Under the pieces are notes generated by a model that saw only the letters and a program-made list of their open reading frames with translations, was not told where the DNA came from and ran no database searches. Positions 48,960 through 59,779 of a stretch of DNA of 64,000 nucleotides are shown here, piece by piece; the stretch's first letter is position 1; every line of letters starts with the position of its first letter. The DNA is from Diploptera punctata (taxonomy: Eukaryota > Arthropoda > Insecta > Blattodea > Blaberidae): positions 2,038,001 through 2,102,000 of the forward strand of contig JASPKZ010007283.1 in NCBI GenBank assembly GCA_030220185.1. Direction: 5' to 3'. The translations under genes were made by a program, and so were the position numbers.

Positions 48960-51900
48960 TCGAAATCTACGTACTGTATTAACATTACAGTGTGCTTATC
49001 GTTTGTTAGAAAGGCTCAACAGTTTATAATTCCAACTTTATTACTTCAAATGTGAAATAATATAAATATTATTGTTTATATTTTAAATCATGTTTATATT
49101 TATTAAAATCTTCTACCCATATCTGCCCTAGGTGAGCACAAAAATTTGTGGTTGTGTAAATGATCCAATTCTGTTTTTCTAAGTATGTGGGTCTCTCAGT
49201 TTGTAAAACAAAGAATATAACTGCTTTTGTAAGAAAACTTACATTCAATACTTTGGCATTAAGTTAGGAGACCAGGATAAATCGTGGTGCCCTCACAAGG
49301 TGTGTCGTAGTTGTGTTGCAGAGTTCAGGAGTTGGAAAAATGAAAAAAAAAAAAGTCATTGCCATTTGGTATCCCTATGATTTGGAGGGAACCTACAAGT
49401 CATGGATACGATTCTTATTTTTGCACAGTTAAGGTAGCAGAATATAATACTAAAAACAAGAAAGATATTGTATACCCTAACATTCCCTCTGCCATTCAGC
49501 CTGTACCTCATGTTCCTAATATTCCGGTTCCCTTACGCCTGCATCAAGTGCACTGCAACTGAATCTCCTGTGGATGATGAACCATATAATCCTGATCATG
49601 ATAGCTGTTTTAATCAAAGTGAGCTTAATGACTTAGTGAGGGATTTAAATTTGCCAAAAGAATCAGCAGAACTGTTAGGCTCTAGGTTAAAAGTAAACAA
49701 AATATTGACTGAGAGTATATATTTTTCATTCTACTGGCATCGTGAGTAATAACTTGTCCCTTTTTTGCTGAAGAAGAAAATATAGTGTATTGCCAAGACA
49801 TTCCTGCTGTCTTAAAATGTTATCAGAAACTATAATTCCAAAGAGTGGAAGTTCTTCATAGATTCCTCTCAAAAAATCTTAAAGATGTTTTACTTCTTAG
49901 TGGAAACATTCGTCCTTCCATTCCTGTGGCCCACTCTTTTGTTTTAAAGGAGACATATGAAAATGTAAAGTTTTTGTTACAAAAACTGCAGTACGAAAAC
50001 CATCTATGTAAGTCTGTGGAGATATCATGATTTTTGGACTATTAGTTGGTCAGCAAGAATCAGCAGAACTGTTAGGCTCTAGGTTAAAAGTAAACAAAAT
50101 ATTGACTGAGAGTATATATTTTTCATTCTACTGGCATCGTGAGTAATAACTTGTCCCTTTTTTTGCTGAAGAAGAAAATATAGTGTATTGCCAAGACATT
50201 CCTGCTGTCTTAAAATGTTATCAGAAACTATAATTCCAAAGAGTGGAAGTTCTTCATAGATTCCTCTCAAAAAATCTTAAAGATGTTTTACTTCTTAGTG
50301 GAAACATTCGTCCTTCCATTCCTGTGGCCCACTCTTTTGTTTTAAAGGAGACATATGAAAATGTAAAGTTTTTGTTACAAAAACTGCAGTACGAAAACCA
50401 TCTATGTAAGTCTGTGGAGATATCATGATTTTTGGACTATTAGTTGGTCAGCAAGAATCAGCAGAACTGTTAGGCTCTAGGTTAAAAGTAAACAAAATAT
50501 TGACTGAGAGTATATATTTTTCATTCTACTGGCATCGTGAGTAATAACTTGTCCCTTTTTTGCTGAAGAAGAAAATATAGTGTATTGCCAAGACATTCCT
50601 GCTGTCTTAAAATGTTATCAGAAACTATAATTCCAAAGAGTGGAAGTTCTTCATAGATTCCTCTCAAAAAATCTTAAAGATGTTTTACTTCTTAGTGGAA
50701 ACATTCGTCCTTCCATTCCTGTGGCCCACTCTTTTGTTTTAAAGGAGACATATGAAAATGTAAAGTTTTTTGTTACAAAAACTGCAGTACGAAAACCATC
50801 TATGTAAGTCTGTGGAGATATCATGATTTTTGGACTATTAGTTGGTCAGCAAGAATCAGCAGAACTGTTAGGCTCTAGGTTAAAAGTAAACAAAATATTG
50901 ACTGAGAGTATATATTTTTCATTCTACTGGCATCGTGAGTAATAACTTGTCCCTTTTTTGCTGAAGAAGAAAATATAGTGTATTGCCAAGACATTCCTGC
51001 TGTCTTAAAATGTTATCAGAAACTATAATTCCAAAGAGTGGAAGTTCTTCATAGATTCCTCTCAAAAAATCTTAAAGATGTTTTACTTCTTAGTGGAAAC
51101 ATTCGTCCTTCCATTCCTGTGGCCCACTCTTTTGTTTTAAAGGAGACATATGAAAATGTAAAGTTTTTTGTTACAGAAACTGCAGTACGAAAACCATCTA
51201 TGTAAGTCTGTGGAGATATCATGATTTTTGGACTATTAGTTGGTCAGCAAGAATCAGCAGAACTGTTAGGCTCTAGGTTAAAAGTAAACAAATATTGACT
51301 GAGAGTATATATTTTTCATTCTACTGGCATCGTGAGTAATAACTTGTCCCTTTTTTGCTGAAGAAGAAAATATAGTGTATTGCCAAGACATTCCTGCTGT
51401 CTTAAAATGTTATCAGAAACTATAATTCCAAAGAGTGGAAGTTCTTCATAGATTCCTCTCAAAAAATCTTAAAGATGTTTTACTTCTTAGTGGAAACATT
51501 CGTCCTTCCATTCCTGTGGCCCACTCTTTTGTTTTAAAGGAGACATATGAAAATGTAAAGTTTTTGTTACAGAAACTGCAGTACGAAAACCATCTATGTA
51601 AGTCTGTGGAGATATCATGATTTTTGGACTATTAGTTGGTCAGCAAGAATCAGCAGAACTGTTAGGCTCTAGGTTAAAAGTAAACAAAATATTGACTGAG
51701 AGTATATATTTTTCATTCTACTGGCATCGTGAGTAATAACTTGTCCTTTTTTTGCTGAAGAAGAAAATATAGTGTATTGCCAAGACATTCCTGCTGTCTT
51801 AAAATGTTATCAGAAACTATAATTCCAAAGAGTGGAAGTTCTTCATAGATTCCTCTCAAAAAATCTTAAAGATGTTTTACTTCTTTAGTGGAAACATTCG

Positions 51901-52560
51901 TCCTTCCATTCCTGTGGCCCACTCTTTTGTTTTAAAGGAGACATATGAAAATGTAAAGTTTTTGTTACAGAAACTGCAGTACGAAAACCATCTATGTAAG
52001 TCTGTGGAGATATCATGATTTTTGGACTATTAGTTGGTCAGCAAGAATCAGCAGAACTGTTAGGCTCTAGGTTAAAAGTAAACAAAATATTGACTGAGAG
52101 TATATATTTTTCATTCTACTGGCATCGTGAGTAATAACTTGTCCCTTTTTTGCTGAAGAAGAAAATATAGTGTATTGCCAAGACATTCCTGCTGTCTTAA
52201 AATGTTATCAGAAACTATAATTCCAAAGAGTGGAAGTTCTTCATAGATTCCTCTCAAAAAAATCTTAAAGATGTTTTACTTCTTAGTGGAAACATTCGTC
52301 CTTCCATTCCTGTGGCCCACTCTTTTGTTTTAAAGGAGACATATGAAAATGTAAAGTTTTTGTTACAAAAACTGCAGTACGAAAACCATCTATGCAAGTC
52401 TGTGGAGATATCATGATTTTTGGACTATTAGTTGGTCAGCAAGTTGGTTTCACAAAATAGCCTTGTTTGTTATGTGAATGGGATAGTAGAGCTAAGTCAG
52501 AACACTGGGAAAGGGATCAGTGGCCACGTAGGACTAATTTGACACTGAAAAACTATAAGA
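48960..52560 (+). pseudogene. UF gene family copy with amplified internal segment
   Basis: From 49240: YFGIKLGDQDKSWCPHKVC then SCVAEF (Cys-rich), PFGIPMIWREPTSHGYDSYF (49359 on, with a one-base frame break at the A12 run), NPDHDSCFNQSELNDLVRDL (49585), then ESAELLGSRLKVNKIL. Next come seven tandem copies of one internal coding segment. After the array: FGLLVGQQVGFTK, LLCEWDSRAKSEHWERDQW and PRRTNLTLKNYKK to 52560. Segment order matches the C-terminal copy at 43770-44300, which would follow. Multiple stops: the gene is dead, and its product's function is unknown to me. Confidence 0.7.
49661..52442 (+). repeat. seven-copy ~398-bp direct tandem array
   Basis: Unit starts at 49661, 50058, 50456, 50854, 51252, 51648 and 52046 (periods 397, 398, 398, 398, 396, 398; last ends at 52442). 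Units run from 'aatcagcagaactgtt' to 'ttggtcagcaag' and are >98% alike by eye. Differences are T-run lengths ('gtttttgtt'/'gttttttgtt'), 'caaaaactg'/'cagaaactg', 'ctttagtgg' in copy 6 and 'atgcaag' in copy 7. Each holds the coding text VEVLHRFLSKNLKDVLL and PVAHSFVLKETYENVKFLL, which is why a 61-aa frame repeats at 49845, 50243 and 51435. Confidence 0.97.
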
Positions 52561-52610
52561 AGTGAACCTCTTATTTATCCCTCAAAAGTATTGTTATATT
52601 ATTATACATC

Positions 52611-53020
52611 GGCCGCGGTGGACTAGTGGTTATGTTCCTTGCCTCTGTTCCCGAGGGTCGCGGGTTCAAACCCAGCCGGGATGGATGGATTTTTTTAGGA
52701 TGGGAAAATCCAAGGAGCAAGTCCTCCGGGAGGGACTTTAAGCAGTGGGTCCCGAGTCTGAAGATTTTCAAGCTCGTAAGAGTTCCTTAAGCCTGGACGA
52801 AAAGCCTCTAAGCAAAATTGACCGAATTGTCCCGTCCTAGTACTACCTTGGTTTCCTAGATGTCAGTATGAGGCGGAACGCTGACCACGGACCACTCAAA
52901 TGACATTTATATGAAAACAAGTGTAACTAAATTAGTATGGTTCAAATTCTTCCCAAAGGGGGAGAGCGCCTAAAATTTCTGTTAAGGGGAACATGGGCTT
53001 ACAAAAAGATACAAGAAGAA
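52611..53020 (+). mobile_element. SINE family S2, full-length with perfect TSD
   Basis: Begins 'ggccgcggtggactagtgg' (A box), 'cttgcctctgttcccgaggg', B box GGGTTCAAACCCAGC, 'aagtcctccgggagggac', 'cttggtttcctagatgtcag', 'aagtgtaactaaattag', 'ggggagagcgcctaaa', tail 'gatacaagaag'. Flanked by TATATTATTATAC at 52595-52607 and 53021-53033 (13 bp, exact). The minus frame 52571-52771 is antisense to it. Confidence 0.95.
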
Positions 53021-53069
53021 TATATTATTATACTTCGAAGATAATAATAATAAGTAATAGTAATGTTGT

Positions 53070-53790
53070 ATGTGCTGATGATGTATTTTAGGCGATAGTG
53101 GCGATAGGCGATAGTAAGAAATTGGGGCTGGAAGTGAACATCAATAACACTAATTATATGGCCACAAAAATAAATTGTAGAATGAAAATGGACTTTTAAA
53201 GGGAAATGAGGGGAAATTTTGTTGAAGTGGCTGAATTCAAGTACTTAGGAACAATAATTACAAACATTAATGAGGTATACAATGAAATAACATCAAGGTA
53301 TCTCAGAAAAAAAAATGAACATATATAAACAAAATTGTTATTATACCAGTTATGTGGATGCAAAACAAGATTTCTTACCTTAAGGGGGGAGAAAAAATTA
53401 GGTATAGGCCATTTGAGAATAAAGTTCTTAGGAAAATTTTTCGACCGAAGATAGAAAAACAGACAGGTGAATGGAGAAAGCTTAACAACGGCGAGCTTCA
53501 TCATATTTATGGGAAACCAAATGTAATAATAACGATTAATTCTCATGATCTGTGATGGACAGGACATGTGGCACGAATGGGGAATGAAATATGACATGAA
53601 ATCTCTAGTAGGAAAAATCAGAAGGAAAGCGCCTAATAGATAGGCCACTAATGACGTGGGATTAATTAATCATAATGTGAGAGAAGCAGATTATATAACG
53701 GATGATTGGAAAAAAAATTAGCTCAAGATGGGGATGTATGGAGAGCTTATGTCCGTGCGGTCATCAACCTACGTGTTCGATAGTGTCACT
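53070..53790 (+). mobile_element. RTE-like LINE, YADD region to 3' end, decayed
   Basis: VCADDVF (53075), LGLEVNINNTNYMATK (53130), EVAEFKYLGTIITNINEVYN (53225), then 53400-53780 (FENKVLRKIFRPKIEKQTGE) and the tail 'ctacgtgttcgatagtgtcac'. Many indels. Confidence 0.75.
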
Positions 53791-54716
53791 GATGAACTTT
53801 TATAATCTTTCGCTGAGTTAGTTATTTACTAACATCGCAGTTTCTACAAAGCCGTAATTTGCTCAAATAAACAAAATTTATTATATGCACTATAATTAAT
53901 CTTCGTTCTGCGTTGTTTGCTATCAAACTCACCTGTATAATTACCAAGTAACTAACTCCCTGGCTGTATCGAACAGCGGGGATATACATTCCTATTCTGA
54001 GCTAATATTTATGAATCATTCTCTGTCTAATCTACTTCCATCTAATCACGGTTAGTGTTAATCTCCCACCTCAATTCTTGGTCTACCAACTGGGCGTTTT
54101 CCCTCTGGTTTTCCTGTAAGAAGTATCTATGCACCCATTCGTGCCACATGTCCTGCCAGTCGCAGATTATGAGATTTAACTTTTTGTTTTATTATATCTG
54201 GTTTCCTATAAAGACCATGTAGTTCACTCTTATGTTAGTCTCCTCAATTCACCTATCTGTTTATCTCTCTTTGGTCCAAACATATTTATAAGAACTTTAT
54301 TCTTAAATACTCATAATCTCCGTTCCTTCCTTAAGATAAGAGTCCGTTTCACATCCATGTAATTTAAGTGAGAGGATACCAGTTTTATATAGCTCTATTT
54401 TAACATATTTTGAAAGGAGTTGGAATCACAAGTGTCCCTGTAAATAAAAACAGCATGCATTCCCAGAATTGAGCCTATGTTTGATTTCTTTGTGCATCTC
54501 ATTCCTACACGTATTTGTAATTATTGTTCCTAGGTATTTGAATTCAGCCACTTCCTCAAAACGTCCCTCATTTGTCATAAAGTGTCCATTTCTATTATAC
54601 AATGTATAACTATGTGTCATCATATAATCTAGTTTTATTAGATAGTATTGCTAGCCGTCGAGTAGAGCGGACGTGTTTTTGTTAGAGTGGTTGAAGTGTG
54701 CAGGGGACAAAGCATT

Positions 54717-55301
54717 ATGGAAGAAGTTAGAAAGCTGATTGAAACATTGTCAACTGAAGTGAAAGAGGGGTTTGAAAAGTGCAACGTGGGTGAAAAAATT
54801 CGTGATATTGAGACGAACATGCATCGGATGGAGGACAGATTGAAATGGCTGGAATCTAAATTAGACTATCTCGAAAACCAGAGTCGCCGTAATAATATTG
54901 TGATATATGGAGTGCATGAAGAAGACAGGGAGAGCTGGGAGGAAACTGAACATATAGTTAAAAGAGTAGTGGCGCAAATCGGGATTGATTTGGTGGACAG
55001 TGATATTGAAAGAGCGCACAGAGTAGGTCGTTGGAATAGTGGAAAGAGACCGATTGTATGCAAATTATCACACTACAAAATAAAATGTTGGATCCTTAGA
55101 GACAGTAAATATCTTAAAGGGACCGGTATCAATATTGCCGAAGACTTTAGCGAGAAGGTGCGCCGCGAAAGGGACTTTCTTAAGCGACACATGCTCGAGG
55201 CGAGGAGGCAGGGCTGCCATGCAATCCTGCAATATAATAAATTGATTATAAATGGAACGAATCTGGAGCAGGGAACAACTACAACATATGGACAACTCTG
55301 A
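54717..55301 (+). CDS. LINE ORF1 protein (coiled coil + RRM-like), N-terminal part
   Basis: RNA-binding chaperone-type ORF1 of a non-LTR element. I use the ATG at 54717 (MEEVRKLIETLSTEVKEGF) because the longer frame starts at a GTG. Residues ~1-55 form a heptad-rich coiled coil (IRDIETNMHRMEDRLKWLES). Residues ~56-165 fit the L1-type RRM region (NQSRRNNIVIYGVHEEDR; DIERAHRVGRWNSGKRPIV; ERDFLKRHMLEARRQGC). The frame ends at the TGA at 55299. From about 55258 the neighbouring frame (next entry) makes better continuation, so this stop is probably due to a one-base insertion or deletion. 194 aa as it stands. Confidence 0.85.
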   Translation: MEEVRKLIETLSTEVKEGFEKCNVGEKIRDIETNMHRMEDRLKWLESKLDYLENQSRRNNIVIYGVHEEDRESWEETEHIVKRVVAQIGIDLVDSDIERAHRVGRWNSGKRPIVCKLSHYKIKCWILRDSKYLKGTGINIAEDFSEKVRRERDFLKRHMLEARRQGCHAILQYNKLIINGTNLEQGTTTTYGQL

Positions 55302-55641
55302 AAATGAATTTGAAGAGGTCATTGACAGCGAGTCCCCAAAACCTACAGGGGACGCTTCAACAGCAGGTGGTCTCCTTACAGCAGAGGAGGGAGAAAATTC
55401 TACACGAGAGAAAGAGAGAGGGAGCACTACGATACTAACTCCGAGGAATCCAATAAACATTCAGCACAAAACGGCCGAACGCAAAAAGCATACCCCACCT
55501 CTAAGAGGTGAACGACCGGCGGACACAAGAACTCAAACAAGAAAATCACTAAGACTGCTGAATTTACCCGCAGAAAAGGAACTATTGAGAGGGGGAAGTT
55601 CGAAAAATACAGGTAAGACTAATGACAAGGGAACACAATAG
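55252..55641 (+). CDS. LINE ORF1 C-terminal part, in frame with ORF2
   Basis: Frame +1 relative to the ORF1 N-terminus; plausible continuation from about 55258 (WSREQLQHMDNSENEFEEV). The remainder is acidic then Ser/Thr/Lys-rich and probably disordered (ERKKHTPPLRGERPADTR). It ends at the TAG at 55639-55641 in context CAA-TAG-GGT. The endonuclease frame follows immediately in the same frame, with no intervening ATG. The ATG at 55252 is likely internal, not a start. Confidence 0.7.
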   Translation: MERIWSREQLQHMDNSENEFEEVIDSESPKPTGDASTAGGLLTAEEGENSTREKERGSTTILTPRNPINIQHKTAERKKHTPPLRGERPADTRTQTRKSLRLLNLPAEKELLRGGSSKNTGKTNDKGTQ

Positions 55642-55644
55642 GGT

Positions 55645-56352
55645 TTGTTGACAGTCGGTTCATGGAATATCGAAGGGTTAAAGCAAAAACTTTCAATGGA
55701 CAGATGTGTAGAGTTTATTGAGCCTTTTGATATATTAGCTCTAGGAGAAACATGGTTAAAAGCTAATGAATGCGTAAATCTATGTAATATGAAAGGTTAT
55801 TTTAAGGGTAATGAAACTAGAGGGAAGAGAGGTAGATATCCAGGTGGTGTTGCCATTTTATATAAAGCTAACTTAGACCCATATATTAAAAAGGTAAATA
55901 TTGCTTTAAAAGAGGCAATTTGTATATATTACCATACAGGAAGAGCAGAAATGTGTCTGTTGTCTATTTACCGCCAACCACTAAATTCCAGGTATGCCAA
56001 TCCAAATTTTTTCGTTGAATTGTCTGACTCGTTGGCAGAAATAAAAGATAGGTTTCCGGAAGCGGGAATAATAATTTTAGGGGACTTTAACTGTAGGATT
56101 GGGGAGGAAAATATCACTATAAAATCAGATGATAATGAAACACGAGGTGAGGGTAGGAGAAGCAAAGATAAGATTATAAATTCAGAAGGAAACCAATTGT
56201 TAGCTTTTTGCGATGCATTTGAACTTGAAATTCTGAATGGGAAATATGGGGAAGATAAAAATGGAGAACTGACATTTATTAATAAAAATGGAGGTAGCGT
56301 AATCGATTATTCAATATGTCCATACACAAGACATGATTCCAGTCCTAAGTAA
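55645..56352 (+). CDS. LINE ORF2 N-terminal part: APE-type endonuclease
   Basis: Nicks target DNA to prime reverse transcription. Visible motifs: SWNIEGL (catalytic Asn at about residue 8), ALGETWL (Glu at ~35), GGVAILYK, LLSIYRQP, ILGDFNCRIG (Asp/Asn), and VIDYSIC near the end. The frame has no ATG before residue 18 (55696), which would lose the catalytic Asn, so initiation must use a non-ATG codon, reinitiation or readthrough of the ORF1 TAG. It closes at the TAA at 56350. The final SDH-like motif lies in the next frame (THHFPNK, 56370), so a one-base loss at about 56349 separates the endonuclease from the RT. Confidence 0.88.
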   Translation: MLTVGSWNIEGLKQKLSMDRCVEFIEPFDILALGETWLKANECVNLCNMKGYFKGNETRGKRGRYPGGVAILYKANLDPYIKKVNIALKEAICIYYHTGRAEMCLLSIYRQPLNSRYANPNFFVELSDSLAEIKDRFPEAGIIILGDFNCRIGEENITIKSDDNETRGEGRRSKDKIINSEGNQLLAFCDAFELEILNGKYGEDKNGELTFINKNGGSVIDYSICPYTRHDSSPK

Positions 56353-56402
56353 TTTCTGAATCGAATCGAACACACCACTTCCCAAACAAACTTATTTTAA
56401 AT

Positions 56403-58937
56403 ATGAAAGGTATTAGTGAGACAGTTAATGATGAGGTGGCAACAATATTGCGGCCAATTACACGTTTCAGGTGGATCGAGGATCGGAGAGAAGAATTTAT
56501 CAGGAGTTTGGAAACGCTAATACAGGATCTGCAATTAAATGATCTTAGCGGGGAGGAAATTATTAAAACTTTGACAGAATCTTTTCAAAAAGCAGGGGAA
56601 AAATTCAAGGTTAAATACGCAATGAACCAGAAGGACAAAGGGTGGTACAATAATGCATGTAGAAAGAAGAAGAAATTTGTCGAAAGTAGTCTTTTAAAGT
56701 TTAGAAAAGAAAGCACAGATGAAAGCAGAAAAAATTATGCGCAAGAGAGAAAGGAATATAAAGAATTATTGGGAGAAACAAAACTAGCATGGCAAAATAA
56801 GAAATCCGAAGAAATGAGAGTCGCGACTGAAAGTGGGAACATTGCGGACATATGGAAAGCGATAAGGGAACTCAAAGTAAAGTCCATAAATCGGACAAGA
56901 ATAACGCCCGGGGAATGGAGAAGTTACTTTGATAGGGTGCTGGGAAATGAGAGGTTAAGATATAATCAAGGAAATATAGTTGAGATCCCTGACCCAATTC
57001 ATATTCAATTACTGGATCAGGATATTTCGAAAAATGAAGTGGTTTCTTCCATTAAATGTCTAAAGAATGGTAAAGCACCTGGAATTGATGGAATACCAGG
57101 GGAATTCTTGAAAAATATGATATCATCCAATAAATTATTAGACGTTTTGAAAACTGCGTTCAACAAACTTTTTAATGGAGGAGATTATCCGGAAGCCTGG
57201 GCGACAGGTGTCATCCAACCGCTATACAAAGGGAAAGGTGGGGCACAGATACCAGAAAGTTACAGGGGAATTTGTCTCTTGTCAGTGTTCGGAAAAATAT
57301 ATTGTAAAGTACTTTACGAACGAATAAGACAATGGGCTAAAGAGAACAATAGGCTCTCAAAATATCAGGCAGGTTTTAGAGAAGGGTACTCCACGGTGGA
57401 CAACGTATTTGTTCTGAGAACATTAATTGATGACAATCTGAAAATGAAGGGGGGTAAATTATTTTGTGCATTCATTGATTTTAAGATGGCATTTGATACT
57501 GTGGACCGAAGCGCACTTTGGGAAAAATTAAATCGGAAAGGATTGTCTCATAAAATGATACATGCTTTAATGTCAATTTATAAATATGTTAAATTTTGTA
57601 TAAAAGTAGACCAAGGGCACATTACAGAGAGCAGTGAAGCCAATCCGGGAGTGAGACAAGGTTGCATTTTATCACCAATGCTATTTAATCTATTCGTTGA
57701 TGATATTGTAGACGTAATGCTAGAAGGAGAAATTGAGGCTCCGGAGATAGGAAATGTTAGAATCCCAGTCCTGTTGTATGCAGATGATTTAATTATCTGT
57801 TCCAAGACAATCAAGGGATTGCAAAGAGGTCTTGACCTACTGGAAATATACTGTAGGAATTGGGGATTGACTGTAAATGTTAGTAAGACAAAAATAATGA
57901 CCTTTAAAAATGGGACGGTTTATGGTAGAGCAGAGGAATGGAAATACAGAGATCAAGTACTTCAAAACGTGAAACATTTTGAATATCTTGGTACGACGTT
58001 GAAAATGAACGGGAAGTGGAAAAAACATATTGATATAGCATTATTTAAAGGGAGGGGACAACTTAACAGTGTACTCGGTATTCTGGGTCGAGTGCCTGAT
58101 ATTCCAGTCAGCACATTAGGAAAAATGTATGGAGCGATGGTCAGGCCAGTAATGCACTATGGTAGTGAGATTTGGGGTTTCCAAAGAACGGAAGTACTAA
58201 ATAAGGTATATACGCATTTTCTAAAATATATTACAGGACTTAGTAAGGCCGTTTCTAACTGTGGAATTTTATATGAATTCGGGTCATTCCAGGACGACAT
58301 AAACTGTAAAATTCGTGTACTCAAATACTGGTTGCGAGTAATCCAAGGTGAACAAACAATGCTTAGAGCAATTTGTTACGACCACCAAATTAAAAATATA
58401 GATGTTAAATTTTGGGCAGAGGAGGTTAGGAGAGAACTCCAAAAGATTGGGATGGGCTGGATATGGGAAAAAGGGACTGAAAATCGCAAGAACGTGTGGA
58501 GAAAAATAAGGAGGAGGTACTTAGATATAAACCAACAAGATACTTTCGCCGAATGTACAGGAAAACGCTCACTGTGTTTACAAAGAGACCTAAAACACGT
58601 CTGGGGAAAAGAATCGTATATACTCAACCTAGGATTTAAGGAGAGATCAGGGCTTGCTTGGTTTAGGCTAGGGGCATGGAAATTTCTAAAAATTAGCGAC
58701 GATCACGATATGCGAATATGTCCAATGTGCGGGAACTTTGAAGATGAGATACATATATTAGGAAAATGTAATGATTTAGAATATTGGAGACGTCAGTTAT
58801 TACCGGAAAGATTTCTAAATTCAAATCGGGAAAGATTGGCATGCTACGAGTTATTGGTAAATCCAGAAAATTGGATAAACCTCGGTAAATTTCTGGACAA
58901 AACGCGGAAAATAAGGACAACACTCATTCATGAATAA
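56403..58937 (+). CDS. LINE ORF2 C-terminal part: reverse transcriptase
   Basis: 844 aa, uninterrupted. Residues ~1-190 are a linker rich in K/E. RT motifs: KNGKAPGIDGIPGEFL (~218), YRGICLLSVFGKIYCKVL, YQAGFREGYSTVDNVF, FIDFKMAFDTVD (catalytic Asp 359), NPGVRQGCILSPMLFNLFVD, YADD at 459-462, and thumb LGTTLKMNGKWKK. The C-terminal part has CX2CX7HX4C (C773, C776, H784, C789). No RNase H domain is visible. The true protein should begin upstream in the endonuclease; this ATG is a by-product of the frameshift. The 3' UTR follows to 59312. Catalytic residues intact. Confidence 0.93.
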   Translation: MKGISETVNDEVATILRPITRFRWIEDRREEFIRSLETLIQDLQLNDLSGEEIIKTLTESFQKAGEKFKVKYAMNQKDKGWYNNACRKKKKFVESSLLKFRKESTDESRKNYAQERKEYKELLGETKLAWQNKKSEEMRVATESGNIADIWKAIRELKVKSINRTRITPGEWRSYFDRVLGNERLRYNQGNIVEIPDPIHIQLLDQDISKNEVVSSIKCLKNGKAPGIDGIPGEFLKNMISSNKLLDVLKTAFNKLFNGGDYPEAWATGVIQPLYKGKGGAQIPESYRGICLLSVFGKIYCKVLYERIRQWAKENNRLSKYQAGFREGYSTVDNVFVLRTLIDDNLKMKGGKLFCAFIDFKMAFDTVDRSALWEKLNRKGLSHKMIHALMSIYKYVKFCIKVDQGHITESSEANPGVRQGCILSPMLFNLFVDDIVDVMLEGEIEAPEIGNVRIPVLLYADDLIICSKTIKGLQRGLDLLEIYCRNWGLTVNVSKTKIMTFKNGTVYGRAEEWKYRDQVLQNVKHFEYLGTTLKMNGKWKKHIDIALFKGRGQLNSVLGILGRVPDIPVSTLGKMYGAMVRPVMHYGSEIWGFQRTEVLNKVYTHFLKYITGLSKAVSNCGILYEFGSFQDDINCKIRVLKYWLRVIQGEQTMLRAICYDHQIKNIDVKFWAEEVRRELQKIGMGWIWEKGTENRKNVWRKIRRRYLDINQQDTFAECTGKRSLCLQRDLKHVWGKESYILNLGFKERSGLAWFRLGAWKFLKISDDHDMRICPMCGNFEDEIHILGKCNDLEYWRRQLLPERFLNSNRERLACYELLVNPENWINLGKFLDKTRKIRTTLIHE

Positions 58938-59779
58938 ATATATGTTATCAAAATGCAATACCATTAATTCTTAACAATTATATATAAATTAATTAGTGTA
59001 TAATGCTATTGTGTTATTATTTAATTGTAATATTGTAATAGTATTGTGTTTTCTTTATGTAATTGTAATGTTAATGTTTTTTTAGTGTTTGCTATTGTGT
59101 TATTATTTAATTGTAATATTTTCATTGTGTTTTCTTTATGTAATTGTAATGTTATTACTTTTTTTGTTGTTTATTTTTCTTTACACCAGTACCAATTATT
59201 ACTTTATTGTAACGGACTGTCAACAGCACGTATGGCTTACTGCCCGTGCGACCCATATTTGTAAATAATATTGTAAATATCTTACTTTTTGTCTAATAAA
59301 GTCCTACTACTACTAGTTTTATTAAAGTTTACTTCCAGTCCCAATTTCTTAGAGCAACCCAATAGACTGTGCATGTTGGCCTTTTGTATATCCTCGCCAT
59401 CACCTAATAATACAATATCATCAATATAAACTAACTTCTTATGAACACCATTGATTTGTAGCCTCCTTTATCCTCTAAATATTTGATGGCACGCTCTAGT
59501 ATAAAACTGAATAGTAGAAGAGGTAATGCATCTCCTTGCTTTAAACCATTGTTAATTTTTAAAAAATATACGAAAACTCTTTGTCTATATGCACTCTACT
59601 CTTTGCCCCATTTTGAGACATTCGTACAAGTCTAACTAATGTTGAAAGAATTCTGAATTCCAGCAGGAAACTATATAACGTTTTTCCTTTGAATTAATCG
59701 TACGCTTTTTTTAATAGAATATATAGTTCATGTACAGTAGGCCTACCATAACATTCCAATTTCTTTTCTAAAATATGTC

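Larger units (their letters stand above)
54641..59312 (+). mobile_element. Two-ORF non-LTR retrotransposon, nearly intact, 12-bp TSD
   Basis: Flanked by CTAGTTTTATTA at 54629-54640 and 59313-59324, exact, in an older minus-strand LINE. It has a short 5' leader (54641-54716), ORF1 with coiled coil and RRM-like part, ORF2 with endonuclease and RT, a 3' UTR with 'aataaagtcc' and a (CTA)n end. Only two single-base frame breaks (about 55258 and 56349) were found. A 5'-truncated relative is at 16444-16990. L1-like ORF1 plus APE endonuclease; the clade is not assigned. Confidence 0.93.
53948..59775 (-). mobile_element. RTE-like LINE (minus) split by the 4.7-kb two-ORF LINE
   Basis: Minus pieces 59775-59325 and 54640-53948 are contiguous in the LINE. 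59775-59325 has HQLYVN-, FKLEYSFLQTYKRR- and KNGLKQGDALPLLLF-like text (stops intervene), ending in LGLEVNF. 54623-54426 continues with LYNRNGHFMTNEGRFEEVAE and FKYLGTIITNTCRNEMHKEI. The remainder to 53948 is the post-RT part and 3' end. Older than the inserted element. Confidence 0.85.

Noticed and set aside
49845..51620. Identical 61-aa ORFs repeated three times, looking like a small gene family
   Set aside because: They are the same internal segment of a pseudogene carried by the 398-bp tandem array; no separate starts or promoters.
49661..52442. CRISPR-like or satellite centromere array
   Set aside because: Contiguous 398-bp units without spacers; eukaryotic context; only seven units.
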